The notes under the pieces were generated by a model. That model worked only from the letters and a program-made list of their open reading frames with translations. It made no database searches and was not told the DNA's origin. A DNA stretch of 64,000 nt, from NCBI GenBank assembly GCA_964035795.1, contig OZ038322.1, positions 4,640,925-4,704,924 on the forward strand, read 5' to 3'. Positions within the stretch are counted from its first letter, which is position 1. Each line of letters starts with the position of its first letter. The stretch is from Pterobdella sp. o SKG-2022 (Eukaryota > Annelida > Clitellata > Hirudinida > Piscicolidae). This document shows, one piece after another, positions 1 to 17,200 of the stretch. The position numbers and the translations under genes are program-made.

Positions 1-3000
1 GATCAAGGTCAAAACTGATTTTTGAACTTTTATCTCCACTTCTCGAGGAGTTTATATCAATAATGGCGTAAGTTTTTGAAAAAGATTTTTCACCATCTGC
101 GGCAATATCTTTGTGGGGTTTGGTATAACGGTTCGAAACACGTTCTCTTGTCGTGTTTGCAAAGTTTTTTGTATAAACTGTAGTTAAAAAAGACTTTTGT
201 TCACTTATATAACCTTGTTCTGCGTCAAAAAACTTATCTTCAAGAGGCTTTTTTATCGTATCGTTTTGACCGTTTTGTCGAAAAATTAAACTTTCAGATG
301 TGTTTTCAGCGATATTAAAGTTGTTTATATTCTTTATAATGTCATATGGTAGTCTCTCATGTCTATCTGAAGTGAAACGGCTCCCGTTATGGCTGGGAAC
401 GTCTGTATCTGCTTCAAATGAGTCTTCAAAAGTGTGATAAACAGAGTGGTTGGAGCTCTGAAAAGTTTTGCTCGAATGGAGGTTCGTTATGTTTGCATTA
501 AACTTTTCTTTATGACTGTCTGTAATTTATTTTTGATAAAGACTATATAATTCATTATATAATTTTTATTTCTTAAAAATAAAATAATTTAAAACTCAAC
601 CTCACCAATTAATATTTTCTCTTGCGCTTCTTTCTTTACTGTGTGAAGGGAATTCTTTTGGGAACCATTCACAGATGATTTAATGTTTTTAAAGTCTTTG
701 TTTTTGACTTGGTCATTTTGATTGTTTTCTGTTCTCGGATCATTGGTTTGTGTTGGAATGTTCGGTGCTCGTTCATCTGTCCTATTTTTTATTACTGAAC
801 AGCACATTTGCTGCTCACTATGCTTTTTCTGATGGCAATTATTTTCACTACCACCATTTTCCATTTTTGAATAATTTCCATTTTCATTCCTGTTTATTCC
901 TTTCGTTTCTCTGTTTTTCAGTATATTTCCTTTATTCTCAATATTTTCTATTTTATCTTTTTCATCGATTTCTCGTTTTGATTGTTGAATTTTTGGGGAT
1001 TTTTTAAAACTAAAAAGTTTCTTTAAACCAAAATGAGACTTTAAACTTGGGTCTTCTGCAAGTTGAAATGCATAAATCAAAATCATATATAGCGCATTCC
1101 ATTAAAGCATAAAGCAACGAGGAATGAGTTATAGATCTCACCTACTTTTGTGGCATTACAATACTTAGGTTGAACATACCTGAAAAGATTCAAGATTTGA
1201 TGCATTGTCACGGGTGACTTGATTCATAAAAAATAAAATAATTATTTTCCTGGTTCAAAACATAAAATATTATTTCAATTTTTTTATAAAACCTCTAAAA
1301 TTCTCAAGTGTCTTAATACCCCTGGTAAAAGAAAACGGGTTATAAAAGGGATTTGGTTGATTGGTTAAAAAAAAGTTTCAAAACCAACAAATTATTCCAC
1401 AAGATCTCATTATGTTCCAAAAGCTTCTTGAATGTTTCTTCCTCCAGGTGTTCAACACAACGATCAAACAATGAAAGTATGCATTTGAGTTGTTTGTTTA
1501 GAAACGGGCTTTGATTGGCTGGCAGCTTTTTGACATATCTGTTGCAGTTATGGTTTTTTTTGTTGGAATGTAACATAATGACTCTTGTATATGAATTATT
1601 TCACTAAGTTTTTTATAACAATATGAACAATGGTTTTTAGAACTGATGAAGCTATAAATATTCATGAAAATTCAAAGCATAATGCTTTTAATGATTTTTT
1701 CAAGCCGAAGTAAATGGTTTTGAAGTATTGATTAGTTTAAATAACGAGTGGTCTCAAAATATTCATTAGCCCACGAAATTGTCTTCCAATTGGGTTCCTT
1801 AAAAATCAAAAAGTTTATATATATAAACCAAATACAAAAGATGTTTCAAAAAAGAAAAACTCAGTCTAAATATATCTGTCGAAAGATCTAATCGAATCTT
1901 ATGATCAGTTTACCACTAAACCAGCATGGTTTTTGACATGAGCACATTCTCACATGTCATTAACAGGTCATGCAAATAAAAACGCTCATAAACGTCATGT
2001 AAATTAATGTCATCAAAAACTCTTTTATTACGATGTTGGTTTAAGGCCTTTTAACTTATAATGTATCACATCTAGTTTAAGATTGTATTTTGATCGAACT
2101 TTAAATATGGCTGGAAAATACTTGACATTTTTCTGAAAAATTATTATATCTATATTATCTACATAATAAGATGGGCACTTTTTGTGTAAAAAAAATTTAA
2201 AAAATATTAAATAAATTATTGGACAATTTTTGAAAATTATTTAAATTAATTATAAAGTTATTAAAACTAAATAGTAAAAAAATAATGAAAACTAAGCAAT
2301 AAATTATTTAAAAAATTTCAAAATAATGAAAAATATAAATTAATTAATAAAACCATTAAACAAAAAAGCAACCAACTTCACGCAAAGCGGGAATCTTGCA
2401 GCGAGATGGAAGGCTGGATTGGATATGGTCTCTCGGCTGGCAAGCACTGCTTCTTCTGATACCACAGCGTGTAAGATAAGCCTTCCTTCAAGTCTTTGTG
2501 AGATCTTTTCATGATCAACCCCTTCATCAATCACATCTACCCTCATCGTCTGGTTCTTCATGATGCTAGCTAGTTCATCAATCTTCCATTGTCTTTCTGC
2601 ATCCTCAATAATCTATTTGGAATGTGTTATTTATGAGTGTGAAACAAAAAAAAGTTTTTTTCAATTCAATTTATTAAACTGCTTGTAAAAAAAATCTTCC
2701 ATTGTCAAGTCATCTGATTGCTAATGAATTTTTTCAACTACCCGATGACGGTTTTATTGTGAACCGAAAAGCTTTGTAATAACATTCTGAACACTTTTAT
2801 GTTGTATCTCACTACAAATATTCTTTCTTTGCAGCAATTCAAAAAGCAAAATTTAAATAAAAACCCATGAACAAAGAAGAACTTCAAACAGACCTCAGTG
2901 AAAACGATCCGCAATACCATTGGTAGCCTGAGTTTCCTGGGGCTGCCATTGGTCCTTTGTTCTATTATCACTTTTTCAAGCTTATTGGTTACTGTATTAG

Positions 3001-3880
3001 CAATTTTAACATTACTATTGTTCAATTGATTTCGAAAATTTTTATCGTCTGTATCATTGCAGGGTACATATCTTATAACATCGCCTTCACTCAAAAGCTC
3101 TTTGTTGATGTTAGACTCGATTTTAATGACTTTTACCCATCTTGTAGTGCATTCAGTCTGATCGTTAGAAATTCCATTGCTTTTAACGTTTTTGAATTTC
3201 CCTTCGGTTTTTTGAGGTATTCTTTCTTTGTTTTCACGTGACCATTTTATCAGCTCATACATGCCCGTTATTTGAGCTGCAACAATCTTGAACGTTCCTT
3301 GAAAAGTTATAGGAATTGCATAAAATTGGCCATTCAATACTTTGGCGTCATGTAGACTCGAGCCGTGTGAACTGCCATTCAGTATTTTTGCGCTATTTAG
3401 ATTTGATTTTTGTTCATTTTTCGTCAAATAGTTTTTCATAAGTGTTGGTTCATAGGATGACGCTAGCACTTTGATCTGTTGAGTTGCGGCGTGGAAAACT
3501 AGTTGACAGTCTTTCTCTATCCTGCCAATGTATTTGGAATGCTATGAAGTTTAGGATCAGTAATTCAAAAAATTCTCTCATTAAATTTGCAAATGTTGAA
3601 TCAAACATGAAAATTTATCAAAAATGAGAATTTTTTATTTTTTCATTTTAAAATTCTATTTATTTCATCCTTCATAACAATAAAAGTAATTCAACCGATG
3701 GTGGAGTAGAACGTTACAGAAGGTAGACGCATGTTTTCCTTCGTCAACACTCCCCTTATTGTCACCTCTTTCCAGGTCCAACACATCAATTATAAAAGGT
3801 AAGTGCTTTTTATTGGATAGAATGAAGTCTTTAAGTTCTGTTGCTTCATTGTTTGTAATTGGTTTACCCTTACTTTTCAT
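1..3880 (-). CDS. CABIT-domain protein, GAREM/THEMIS-like (partial, cut by left edge)
   Basis: Minus-strand multi-exon gene. Exons inferred from splice sites and phase: 3766-3880 (ATG at 3880), 2894-3516, 2382-2612, roughly 1380-1541, 606-1055, and 1-519 running off the window. The 605/520 junction is clean (GTGAG donor, TTACAG acceptor, phase kept). The N-terminal exons read LPFIIDVLDLE, then FYAIPITFQGTFKIV, GDVIRYVP and FPLCVKLV, spaced like the strands of a CABIT module, the fold of THEMIS and GAREM adaptors in receptor-tyrosine-kinase and lymphocyte signalling. The 606-1055 and 1-519 exons are polar, Asn/Lys/Ser-rich and of no recognised domain, with scattered tyrosines such as YAIIDIN. 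The links from the third exon to the 1541 exon and on to 1055 did not phase cleanly, so an exon may be missing or the left part may be a separate gene. Family call from remembered pattern only. Confidence 0.5.
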
Positions 3881-5327
3881 CGTTGATTGTTATTTGAGCA
3901 AATTTTATTAGATAAATAATTAGGCACGTCTTAATTACTTTCAATGGATTAATGATTATTTTTACTTTTATACAATTTTAATTAATTAATTAGTCTAAGT
4001 CTAGAGATTTAATTTTTTTTGCAGTTTTGAAAAGATTCAAAGGGGAGGTAGTTTGAACGATGATGAAGACAGCAAAAAAACATTACAATACAACAAATAA
4101 GAAATTCAACACTAGTTCAAAGAATTTCGTCAACGGTGTGAAACCATTAAGCCAAAACAGTGAAATTAAGCGAGAGATCATTAATTTTACGTTGAACAGG
4201 ACATTAACATTAGTTTATCCCTTAAATGGCGGGCCAAAGTGCACTGTTAACATGTTCGATTGTCTTGCTTCGATGTTGTTGATATGGAGTGTATAATGAT
4301 GTAAAGACAATGGTTTCATTGTGAATGGATGTGAATTTTTTAAAAGTTCAAAGACGATGGAAAGATTTCGTGTGCTTTCTGTGCTTTTTTTATTTTTATA
4401 AAAACAAGAAATATTTAAGTAAAAGGATAAGATTTTTTTTAAAAGCTGATAAAAAACAATATTTTAACAGTTTTTTAGGAAAAAATAATTTGGGGCTTTT
4501 TAATAAGATTAATTAAACTTGAAACCGGATGTAAATTAATGGTGTATTAATTAGAAAAAATTATCGTTAAAAATTCTAAATTGAAATGATTTTTTGATGA
4601 TTATTACCTGCATTATTTTTTAATAAATTTATAATAATAAGAATTACCTTTAATTGAAAATTTCGTTTATAAAGCTAGCCATCAAGAAACCATTAGATTT
4701 TGACATTTATACTAAAATAAATAAGGTTTCTATTACAAAAATTTACATAAAGTTAAAATAGTTTGCAATTATTTTTTAAAATACAAAAAAAATTGAATAT
4801 TATTGTAAAAATTTTCACTTTTTTTCAAAAATGAAAAAATTTAATGAAGCGCTAAACTTATTCATGTTTTGATCACGTGAAGAAAAAGGAGAGAGGACTA
4901 GCGACTTGTACTGTTTTCCCAAAATAAATTCTCAGTTTTAGACCCAAAGTGTTCACTTCGATTTGCTAAATTTTGTAAGCTTATTTTTTCCATCAAAATA
5001 ATTTTTTTTTATTTATTTTTATTTTTTCTTTATTTATGGTAAAGGTCGTTTAATTCCATCCTTTGTACTTCAATCCATACATTTTGAAATTTTGGTTCAA
5101 AAATTTATTTTAATAAAAAAAATCATTATTTTTTCAGAATTAAGTTCTACTTGTATTTCCAACCATTTCAATCCAGCTACAGTCATTTTCTGTGATAACA
5201 GTGCATTTTTGCACCCTCATATCAGTGTTAATTTTCAGTGCCTTTTTATCTTGATCATTGAAGAACTGCAATTCATAATTGGTTTTTTGCTGAATAGTTT
5301 GTAACAATAAGCTAATTGAAACTGAGT
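3881..5327. other. Divergent intergenic region between the CABIT-like gene and GW182
   Basis: A+T-rich, with no credible coding exon on either strand. It separates two genes transcribed away from each other and so probably carries both promoters. A short reading frame near 4060-4296 has no family resemblance. An in-frame TAA at 5313-5315 lies just upstream of the GW182 start. Confidence 0.5.
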
Positions 5328-8300
5328 ATGAATGACTTCATGAAGCAGTCTGACTTAAGCTATTTTTACTCTCAACATTCCATGAATAATAGTAATAATA
5401 ATGCGGGAAAGCAAGTACCTTCTCTTTATCCTCGACCAAAAGAGGATGATTCAGTATTTGGTGGAATGTGGGTTCAACCAGAGGAAGAAGCTCGCAAAAA
5501 TGCCTTGTCCCTTACAGGCACTGAAATATGGGGACCCAGACCTTCATTCCCATCAGATAAAAACTGGGATGGAAAATCAAGCAGCAGTGGAAGTGGGCGT
5601 ATTTCAACAACTGATACAGAAGCACTTAGTAAATGGGGAGGGATTGTTCCTGGCCAACAAAATGACTGGAACAGGAGATCAAACATAAGTTCATCAAGTG
5701 AAACATCACTCAAGGAAACACCACCACCCTTGACTCCCCTTGAACCTAATGCTTTCATGCCTTTTTTCAATAGACCTCTAACTTCAGAACCAAAGATTTC
5801 TCAGTCTTTATGGAAAAATCCACAAGTCTTATCACAGCTTCAGCTGCAGCAACTTCAACAACAACAAGAATTACAACAAAAACAATTGCTTCTACAGTTA
5901 ATACAACAAAAAAAGATGCAAACAAGTTTACAAAACCACCCATCAAGCTTGTCTTTTGATGCCCAATGGTTGCCCTCACACCCCTCAAAAAAACTAATTG
6001 ATCCTGCAACAGTAGAACTTTACAAAAAAGTTGTTTATTCAATATTATATGCTTTGAATTTTTATTTTAACAAGTATAATAGATATTTCACCTTTTATAG
6101 TAATTTAAAATGAAAACTTTAAAGATTATAGCTTGAAGGTGAATAATAATTAATTTACTACAGGGGTGTGCTTGAATGAATACAAAAGCTTATTTTAGTT
6201 TGACTCTTATTCAATAAGCTTTTATTAACAATGATAGCTTCAAGATTCATTGCATTAGAAGTCGATATATCTTACTATTGTATATCATTTAGAAATATTT
6301 TTCAAAAGTTTATTTGAAAAACTGTTTCTTATATTGTATTAATAATTCAAAATTTATAGCTTAATATTGAGATATTCACTTAAATTTTTTTTTCTGCAAT
6401 CAAGTTATATATTTCATGCCTGATTTTGAAACCATGATCAAACTGAATCAGATCGCAAGTCAACTGAACCCATCCCACCAAACCCCTCAAACTCGCAGCA
6501 AGATGATACAACAACTTGTGTCCATGGGCTTCAAGGTCTGTGTTCTTTCAGACTTCTTACATTGGTGATATAGTCTGCTATAATCACTATCATATTGTCA
6601 ATCAACAGAAAGAAGATGTAGGAAAGGCATTAATGGAAAATGACTTGGACTATGATTTAACTTTGGGAGAGCTACTTTACAAGTCTGCTTTTTCTCAAGC
6701 ACCTATCACCAATAAAAATACTTTTTCTTTACAACAACAACAACAAACTCTGCTACTGATGCAACAGCAACAACAGTTTAAATCTCTGGTGGACAACTTC
6801 CAGCAACAACAGCCTCCAATATTTTCAATACTTAACAACTTCAAAAACATGCCTCCCTTCCCATCCAATGTAGTTTTGTTTAATCTATTTATTTTGTCTG
6901 AGTAATTTTCAATAGATTAACGTATTTGTTCCACTTGATGGAAATTAACTTAAACTATTATGGTGTATTTATTTTGCTTGTTTATCTATTTATTATAAAA
7001 ATTTATTAGTTTCAAAACTATAATTACTTTCGAAATTATCACAGCAGGTACCAGTGGATTATACAGTGCAATCTCTTCTTTCTAATCAGAAAAACTTTTC
7101 TCCTACTCCTGCCTTCTTCCATCCTGCCAGCAACAACAACAACAGCAGCTTGAATAGCTTGTTTAACAATACCATGCCAACAACAAGCAACACTAATGGA
7201 CAGAGTGTTCCTCTTTTGAATCCACAATCACCTGAATGGGCCCCTTCCACACACAGGGGTGAACAGCCAGATTTATCCAGCATGCTTAAAAAAATCAGCA
7301 TCTCTGACACGTCACCTACCTGGACACAAAGCACCAATGATAACCCACTCAAGCTCTATCAACCGAGAGCATCCCCCAGTGAAGATAATGATCATTTAAA
7401 TGAATCAAGTCACTACTGGCTGCCTGCTGACCTCACTCAGACCAGCAGCACCTTGGAAGAGGAGGTAGCCTCCCCATGGGTGATGCTCAAAAACCTGCCT
7501 GGGAATGCTTCAGAAGACTTTCTTGCTAAAGTGCTGTGCAACTTTGGTGTCATTAAGAGTCTCACTTTAAACAGAGAGAACAACTATGCTCTGGCTTGCT
7601 TCCAAGACAAAAGCCAAGCAATGCAGGCGAAAAATGGTAGTTTTTTGGCAATTATTTTATGAACGATAAGATGCCATGATTTTGAATCTAATTCTATTCT
7701 TTTTATCTCAAAGAAGCCAGATTTTCTCTAATCATAAAAAACATTATTTGTAATTTTATATATTTCTTATCTCTATTTTCTTCTATCCCAATCATATACA
7801 GATTAATATCTTTTTACCATTATGATATTAAATATAAAATGCTGCTACATTGAAATGCACAGAGGTGAATAGCACAGGCTTGAATGGCAACACAAGGGTG
7901 CATGTGGAGTATGTGCAGGACTGGAATTTTGAGAATCCTTTTCGTTCCACCGCTGAGGGCTCTACTGATAGACCAATTGTTGAGCAAAATGCAAGCAAGA
8001 ATGATATGGGTTATACCACACCAGGAGGTTTGTGGATACCTAATAATAACGATTACTTTTATGGCTCTTATGGGGTAGATTCTTTGAATGGTGTAGAAGA
8101 ATTAGAAGGCGGGCTAGTGAGTGGTACAGATGATTTGATCAACACTGGATCAATGGCTAGTGGAGATGGCTTGATTACACGTGGATTGATGAGTGATAGT
8201 GCACTGATACCTGAGAGCTTATTAGACGATGTTGTTTCTGGTAGCAAGAAGAGTGGTGTTCAGAAAGAGAAGTATGAGGACAAGTATCAGGAAGAGGAGC

Positions 8301-8362
8301 TGAAAAATCTTGAATTCCTTTTTGACGAGCCCTACGAAGGGCCTTTGAACAAGCCCTCCTGA
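5328..8362 (+). CDS. TNRC6: GW182/TNRC6 family miRNA-silencing effector, compact form
   Basis: Cytoplasmic scaffold that binds Argonaute through tryptophan motifs and recruits PABP and the deadenylases. Exons: 5328 to about 6030, an exon ending at 6535, 6609-6869, 7048-7636 and 7863-8362 (stop 8360-8362). In order: tryptophan motifs (GGMW, EIWGPRP, KNWDGK, SKWGGI, NDWNRR), a Gln-rich stretch, a UBA-like domain split between two exons (MIQQLVSMGFK, then KEDVGKALMENDLDYD), more Gln-rich sequence, a PAM2-like motif (LLNPQSPEWAP), an RRM (PWVMLKNLPGN ... TRVHVEY) and a C-terminal segment with GLWIPN. This order is diagnostic for GW182. The product is only about 700 residues, against well over 1,500 in vertebrates, with few GW repeats. 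ATG 5328 follows an in-frame stop. The donor of exon 1 and the acceptor of exon 2 are uncertain. Confidence 0.85.
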
Positions 8363-9779
8363 TGCCTTCATGGCATCACCTTTGTTTTTTATCTTTCTTT
8401 ATCTTCCTCTCACCATGATTATTATCATTACACCACTCAGTTATCAAGATCTGCATCATCTCTTGTTTAAATTATTTTTGAGACCACCTTTGCTATCGAC
8501 TTAATTTTTGATTTAATCTCTCACATTCCTATTTAGTTTTATTGCACTATAATTATCTATAAATCACATTATTCTCAATCCTGATTCCCATGACGATCAT
8601 TTTATTTACACGTGAATTGATGGTTTTCTCATTTTCCATCATAACTTAATAACTACCGCTCTTTTTCTAAAGACTCCAATTATGAAATTCTTTAAACGAC
8701 TTAGCATCAAAGCAGTGCATCCACACAACCCCTCCTTCCGTTTCTCCACTAGCCATAAACTTCTTGACACACAGTGTCGCTACCGTCTAGTCACCCGCCT
8801 TCATCGAAGTTCTACACCTTACAATATTATATATGCATTCGTCATCATCATCTATCTCTATATCAATAGCAAATTTAAATTTTGGATGGATAATAATGCT
8901 TATTTCATACTCTTATTTCCGGCTTATGGTAAGAATTCAATCATTAGAAGGTGTGTTTAAGTGGGATGCATCTACATATGCCGACCTAATGAACGACATT
9001 TAATTTTTACTATTCAAAATGATTTTTTTTTTGAAATTTGCATTTAAAATTTGGATCCTGTTACATGCTCTTTTGAAGTCTTTACGCCATTTTACAAAAT
9101 ATTCGTTGTTGTTTGGGTGAAAACGCATATTTTTATGATAACCCTTGTTATCAATAATAACTCTTTTACAAAAACCTTTACGCTTAACTTTGATGATTTA
9201 TTAATTTATTTTGTCGAACGTATTAACTATCATTGATTACTTTGTATCTCTTTATAAACATTTATGAAAATGACTTGATGAATACTATTATTTCAAAGTG
9301 AATTAAAGCAAAAGAAGGAACCTATGATATTATGTCATTTTCAGCCATCATCAATATCGTTGTTCTCCCATAGAATTTTTTATCGAAAACAACTCACCAT
9401 TCTTTGTTTGGAATGTTGCATAAATTAAAATATATGATATACAATAATAACAAAAAGCCAAGTCAAACAATATTTGCTCATTTCGTGAAATTTTTTTGTT
9501 TCATTTTTATTTTTTATATTTGAAGATTTTGTACTATGAGAAAGTATTATAACTGAGTTGTTATTCATTTTTTATTTTTGGAAAAAAAAGTAACAAAAAT
9601 TTTTTATTTTTTCAAAACTAAAAATATCTGATATGTGCTTCTACATGGTTTTATTCATCTTGTGATTTGCGAAGCGCCTACAAATTAAGCGTTTAGTCTT
9701 TAGTTTCACCAGCTCAATTATTTAAAGTTGTTGAATCTGATTTATTATTTAATTTTTACAATCTTGCTTGTTTTCAGCA
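8363..9779. other. Intergenic: GW182 3' region and calcineurin B upstream region
   Basis: No coding exon recognised. The first few hundred bases after the GW182 stop are pyrimidine-rich and probably 3' UTR; the reading frame at 8682-8960 has no family features. Just before 9780, a run ending TTGCTTGTTTTCAG looks like a 3' splice site, so calcineurin B probably has a further upstream non-coding exon. Confidence 0.4.
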
Positions 9780-9811
9780 ATAAATCTTGTAGACTTATCA
9801 TTTTATAAAAA

Positions 9812-9814
<3 letters not shown>
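9780..9814 (+). other. Calcineurin B exon: 35-bp 5' leader ending in the ATG
   Basis: A probable acceptor (TTGTTTTCAG, ending at 9779) starts this short exon, and GTGAGTG follows the ATG directly at 9815. The exon therefore contributes one codon, and Gly2, the myristoylation site, is encoded from 9979 onward. Confidence 0.7.
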
Positions 9815-14271
<4,457 letters not shown>

Positions 14272-17200
14272 GAGGTGTGACTTAAGCTAACTCTTCATCA
14301 CCCATCTTTTCTCATCACTTTCGTTCAAGCTTTTCTCTCTACCATGCCACACTCACCTACTTCATCATTAGCACACTATCATTTGGAATATCATCATTTT
14401 CTTCTCATTGCTTCTGTTTTCCTTGCGGAGTGTAGTTGGATAGATTTTGCTATCATTTGAAAATCACAAACATATTGTCACAATGATATTTATTGAAATT
14501 TAATAATGCTATGAAGATTTTCAAAATTTGAATAAGTTCATTTTTCTTTTTTTAAAAATATATATTTATTTAGCAATCACTATATTTTATCAAGGTTTCC
14601 AAACGATATTGAATCACTGATAAATACAATGTTATTTATCAACGAGTTTATCAAAATTGTATATAAAGATTCACGTTTCAGTGATTAGAATCAATCCAAG
14701 GCTCATATTGAAATTTCTTCACCAGATATTAATAGATGCTGAGATGAATATCAAGAATATTCTTGTACATTTCTAGATCCAAATATGTCTACGCTCCTTG
14801 GCCGCCATATCCTCAAAGCGCGCATCACTACAACCATCTTTATCACCTACAAAAATATTTATGCAAGTTGCCAGTTAAAATGTGTGTTTTGTGTGTGTGC
14901 GTGTTTGTGATATCTGTTGTTTTCTCACCAAAATATCATTGATTTTTTGCTTCTACATTTTGATCAAAGGTTTTAGCTCTTATCAAGTTCGGTATAAACT
15001 ATGTGAATTTTATATTGATTTTATTTTAAACGATCTCCCAATCAAATTTTCCCTCGTAGCTCTTCCTTGCATTTATTTTGTTTGATTTTCATAATCACAC
15101 TCCAAATTGAAACCAACTAAGCTGAAAACGCATATTATCTCATCGCTTTTATATTTATTTATGAATTTTGTTACAAAGTTCAAAGATATATCATTTAAAT
15201 TTTTGACGTTTCAAATTTTTTTGAATTTTCTAGTTCATCTTTTGATTGAAATTTTCGATGTTATAGAGTATATAAATACCATTATCAACCTTTTCGCTTT
15301 AAAGTTTTCTCCTTCATGGATATTGTGAGGTTGATAATTGCATTTGAATTTCATCGAGTTCATTAGGTTTAAATAATTTTCTTGTACCCGCATTTAAGCT
15401 ACAATACGTTTTGATAAATTTAATAGACATTAAATTTAAAGATAAGCAAACTTTCCCACGTATATCACTTTGTTTAAATAAAACAAACGATTAATTTAAC
15501 GATATTACCAGTTAACTGCTAATCCCTGCAAACCGTTACCGTTTTGTGATAAATCTTAGTACATTTACCGTTGTTGTTGTATTTTCTCATATGATAGATT
15601 AGCAATTTTGAATCTTATATTTTTGTATCATCGTACCATTTGCATTGATTATTTTTCAGTCGTCTTCAGTTTCATCAACTTCCCAATATTTCCTTCAAGG
15701 ATGTCATGTTGGCTATGATGCTTTGAGACCACTCCTTGTGTCATCACCGTTCTTTTACTTCATTAATAAATCTTCAAACATTTGACTTTTGAACCATGCA
15801 TGGTAACTAACAATCTTTTGTTCAGTGAGATAGTTTAGGATACTCTTATAGTTAATAAGCGCAAACGTTTATAGTTGGTGGGAGACTAAAGAAATTCATT
15901 TAAAATTTTTTAAAAAAAGATTTTAAAAGAACTTTACTCAAGGTGAACATAACAGACCATGTTTCTTTTACACCCTAAGTGTTGGGTTTCCCTTTAGCAA
16001 AAGATTGAAAAGTAGATGATATTACCAGACTGAGACTAAAAGTAATGTCGTATGAGGTTGGAGGGTTCGATTCAAAACTCAAATTAAAAAAAAAAAAAAT
16101 TTCGTATTAAATAAAAAAATTTGTATAAAGCATTTGTGAAAAAGTTGATTTTAAACAATGGACTTCCAAAATAGAACTTCGGAACCTAGTTTTTCTATTT
16201 TTGGAAAGATTGCTTTACTAAATGTTGGTTTCTGTGCTTTGATGTGATATGCTTTAAAGATTTTACGAGTTTAATAGACTCAATAAGGTTTTTACATAAA
16301 AAAAACACTGGATTCATTTAAATGAATCTTATGAGGAAAAATAAGTTCTAGAGAAGCTTTGTTCAAAATAAAAATGTTTCCAGTGTTTCTCCAAATTAAA
16401 TATAATTACAAGATCATGCTCATCCTTATTTCTTCATTGTGTTGGCGAGAGTCTGGTCCAATATACTTTAAGAAAACTCGTAGGATAGATAAATGATAAA
16501 TTTTTGGTTTGCCTGACTCACCACATCTGACAACTGAGTTCAGCAAAAGCTGCCAGGTGCATGCTCTTTTATGGTTCAATTGATTGTCATGTGTTAATTC
16601 ATCATTGATGGAATATAGTGAATAAACTTTGGTGCTAAGTTTGATTTTTTAATCTGAATAGTTACCAAGTATTTCCTTGCGCTCAATTTTAGAAAAAAGG
16701 GAGTTTAATGTGCTTTTCAGCTCTTTTCTCTCAAACCATGGTGAAGCATTTTTTTCAACGGTACAAAAACTGACACATGAAAAACTCACTGAAGTAGACG
16801 TTTTCAGTTCGAATCAGTGCAGATGCCAGAGCTTCGTGAAGCTCTAAGATGAATACACTTGTCTAATGTTTCAGCGAAATCTAGTGATAGATGAGAGAGA
16901 AGCTCACGTTAACTATTTGAAGCATGGGTACTCTTTATTCTTAGTTAGCCGAGTATTCAGGTATTTTTGAGTCAGTTTTTTAGATGGAATTTTATTTAAA
17001 AAATATTGTTTCTTTAATGTTCATTTCGAAACCGATAGTAAATCCGGTTTTATATTCTATTAGTAATAATTATTGCTATAAAATAGATTTTTGTTACTCA
17101 ATTTATTAGAAAACATGAAAAACAATTTCATATACGATCTTTTCTTATCGAAAGCATAATTTATTTCGACAATATTTTTCACTTAACAAATTATTCAATT

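Noticed and set aside
1340..1576. Whether this minus-strand frame is a free-standing small gene
   Set aside because: A CAACAG acceptor and coding-like sequence favour an internal exon of the CABIT-like gene, although its junctions could not be phased.
4060..4296. Plus-strand frame of 78 codons, preceded by a T-rich run and GCAG
   Set aside because: Looks like a possible exon start, but the protein is Asn/Lys-rich with no recognisable domain and no phase-consistent partner exon.
5474..5770. Minus-strand open frame opposite GW182 exon 1
   Set aside because: Shadow of the real plus-strand exon; no family features.
8682..8960. Frame of 92 codons after GW182
   Set aside because: Pyrimidine-rich 3' UTR-like sequence; the hydrophobic stretch is compositional.
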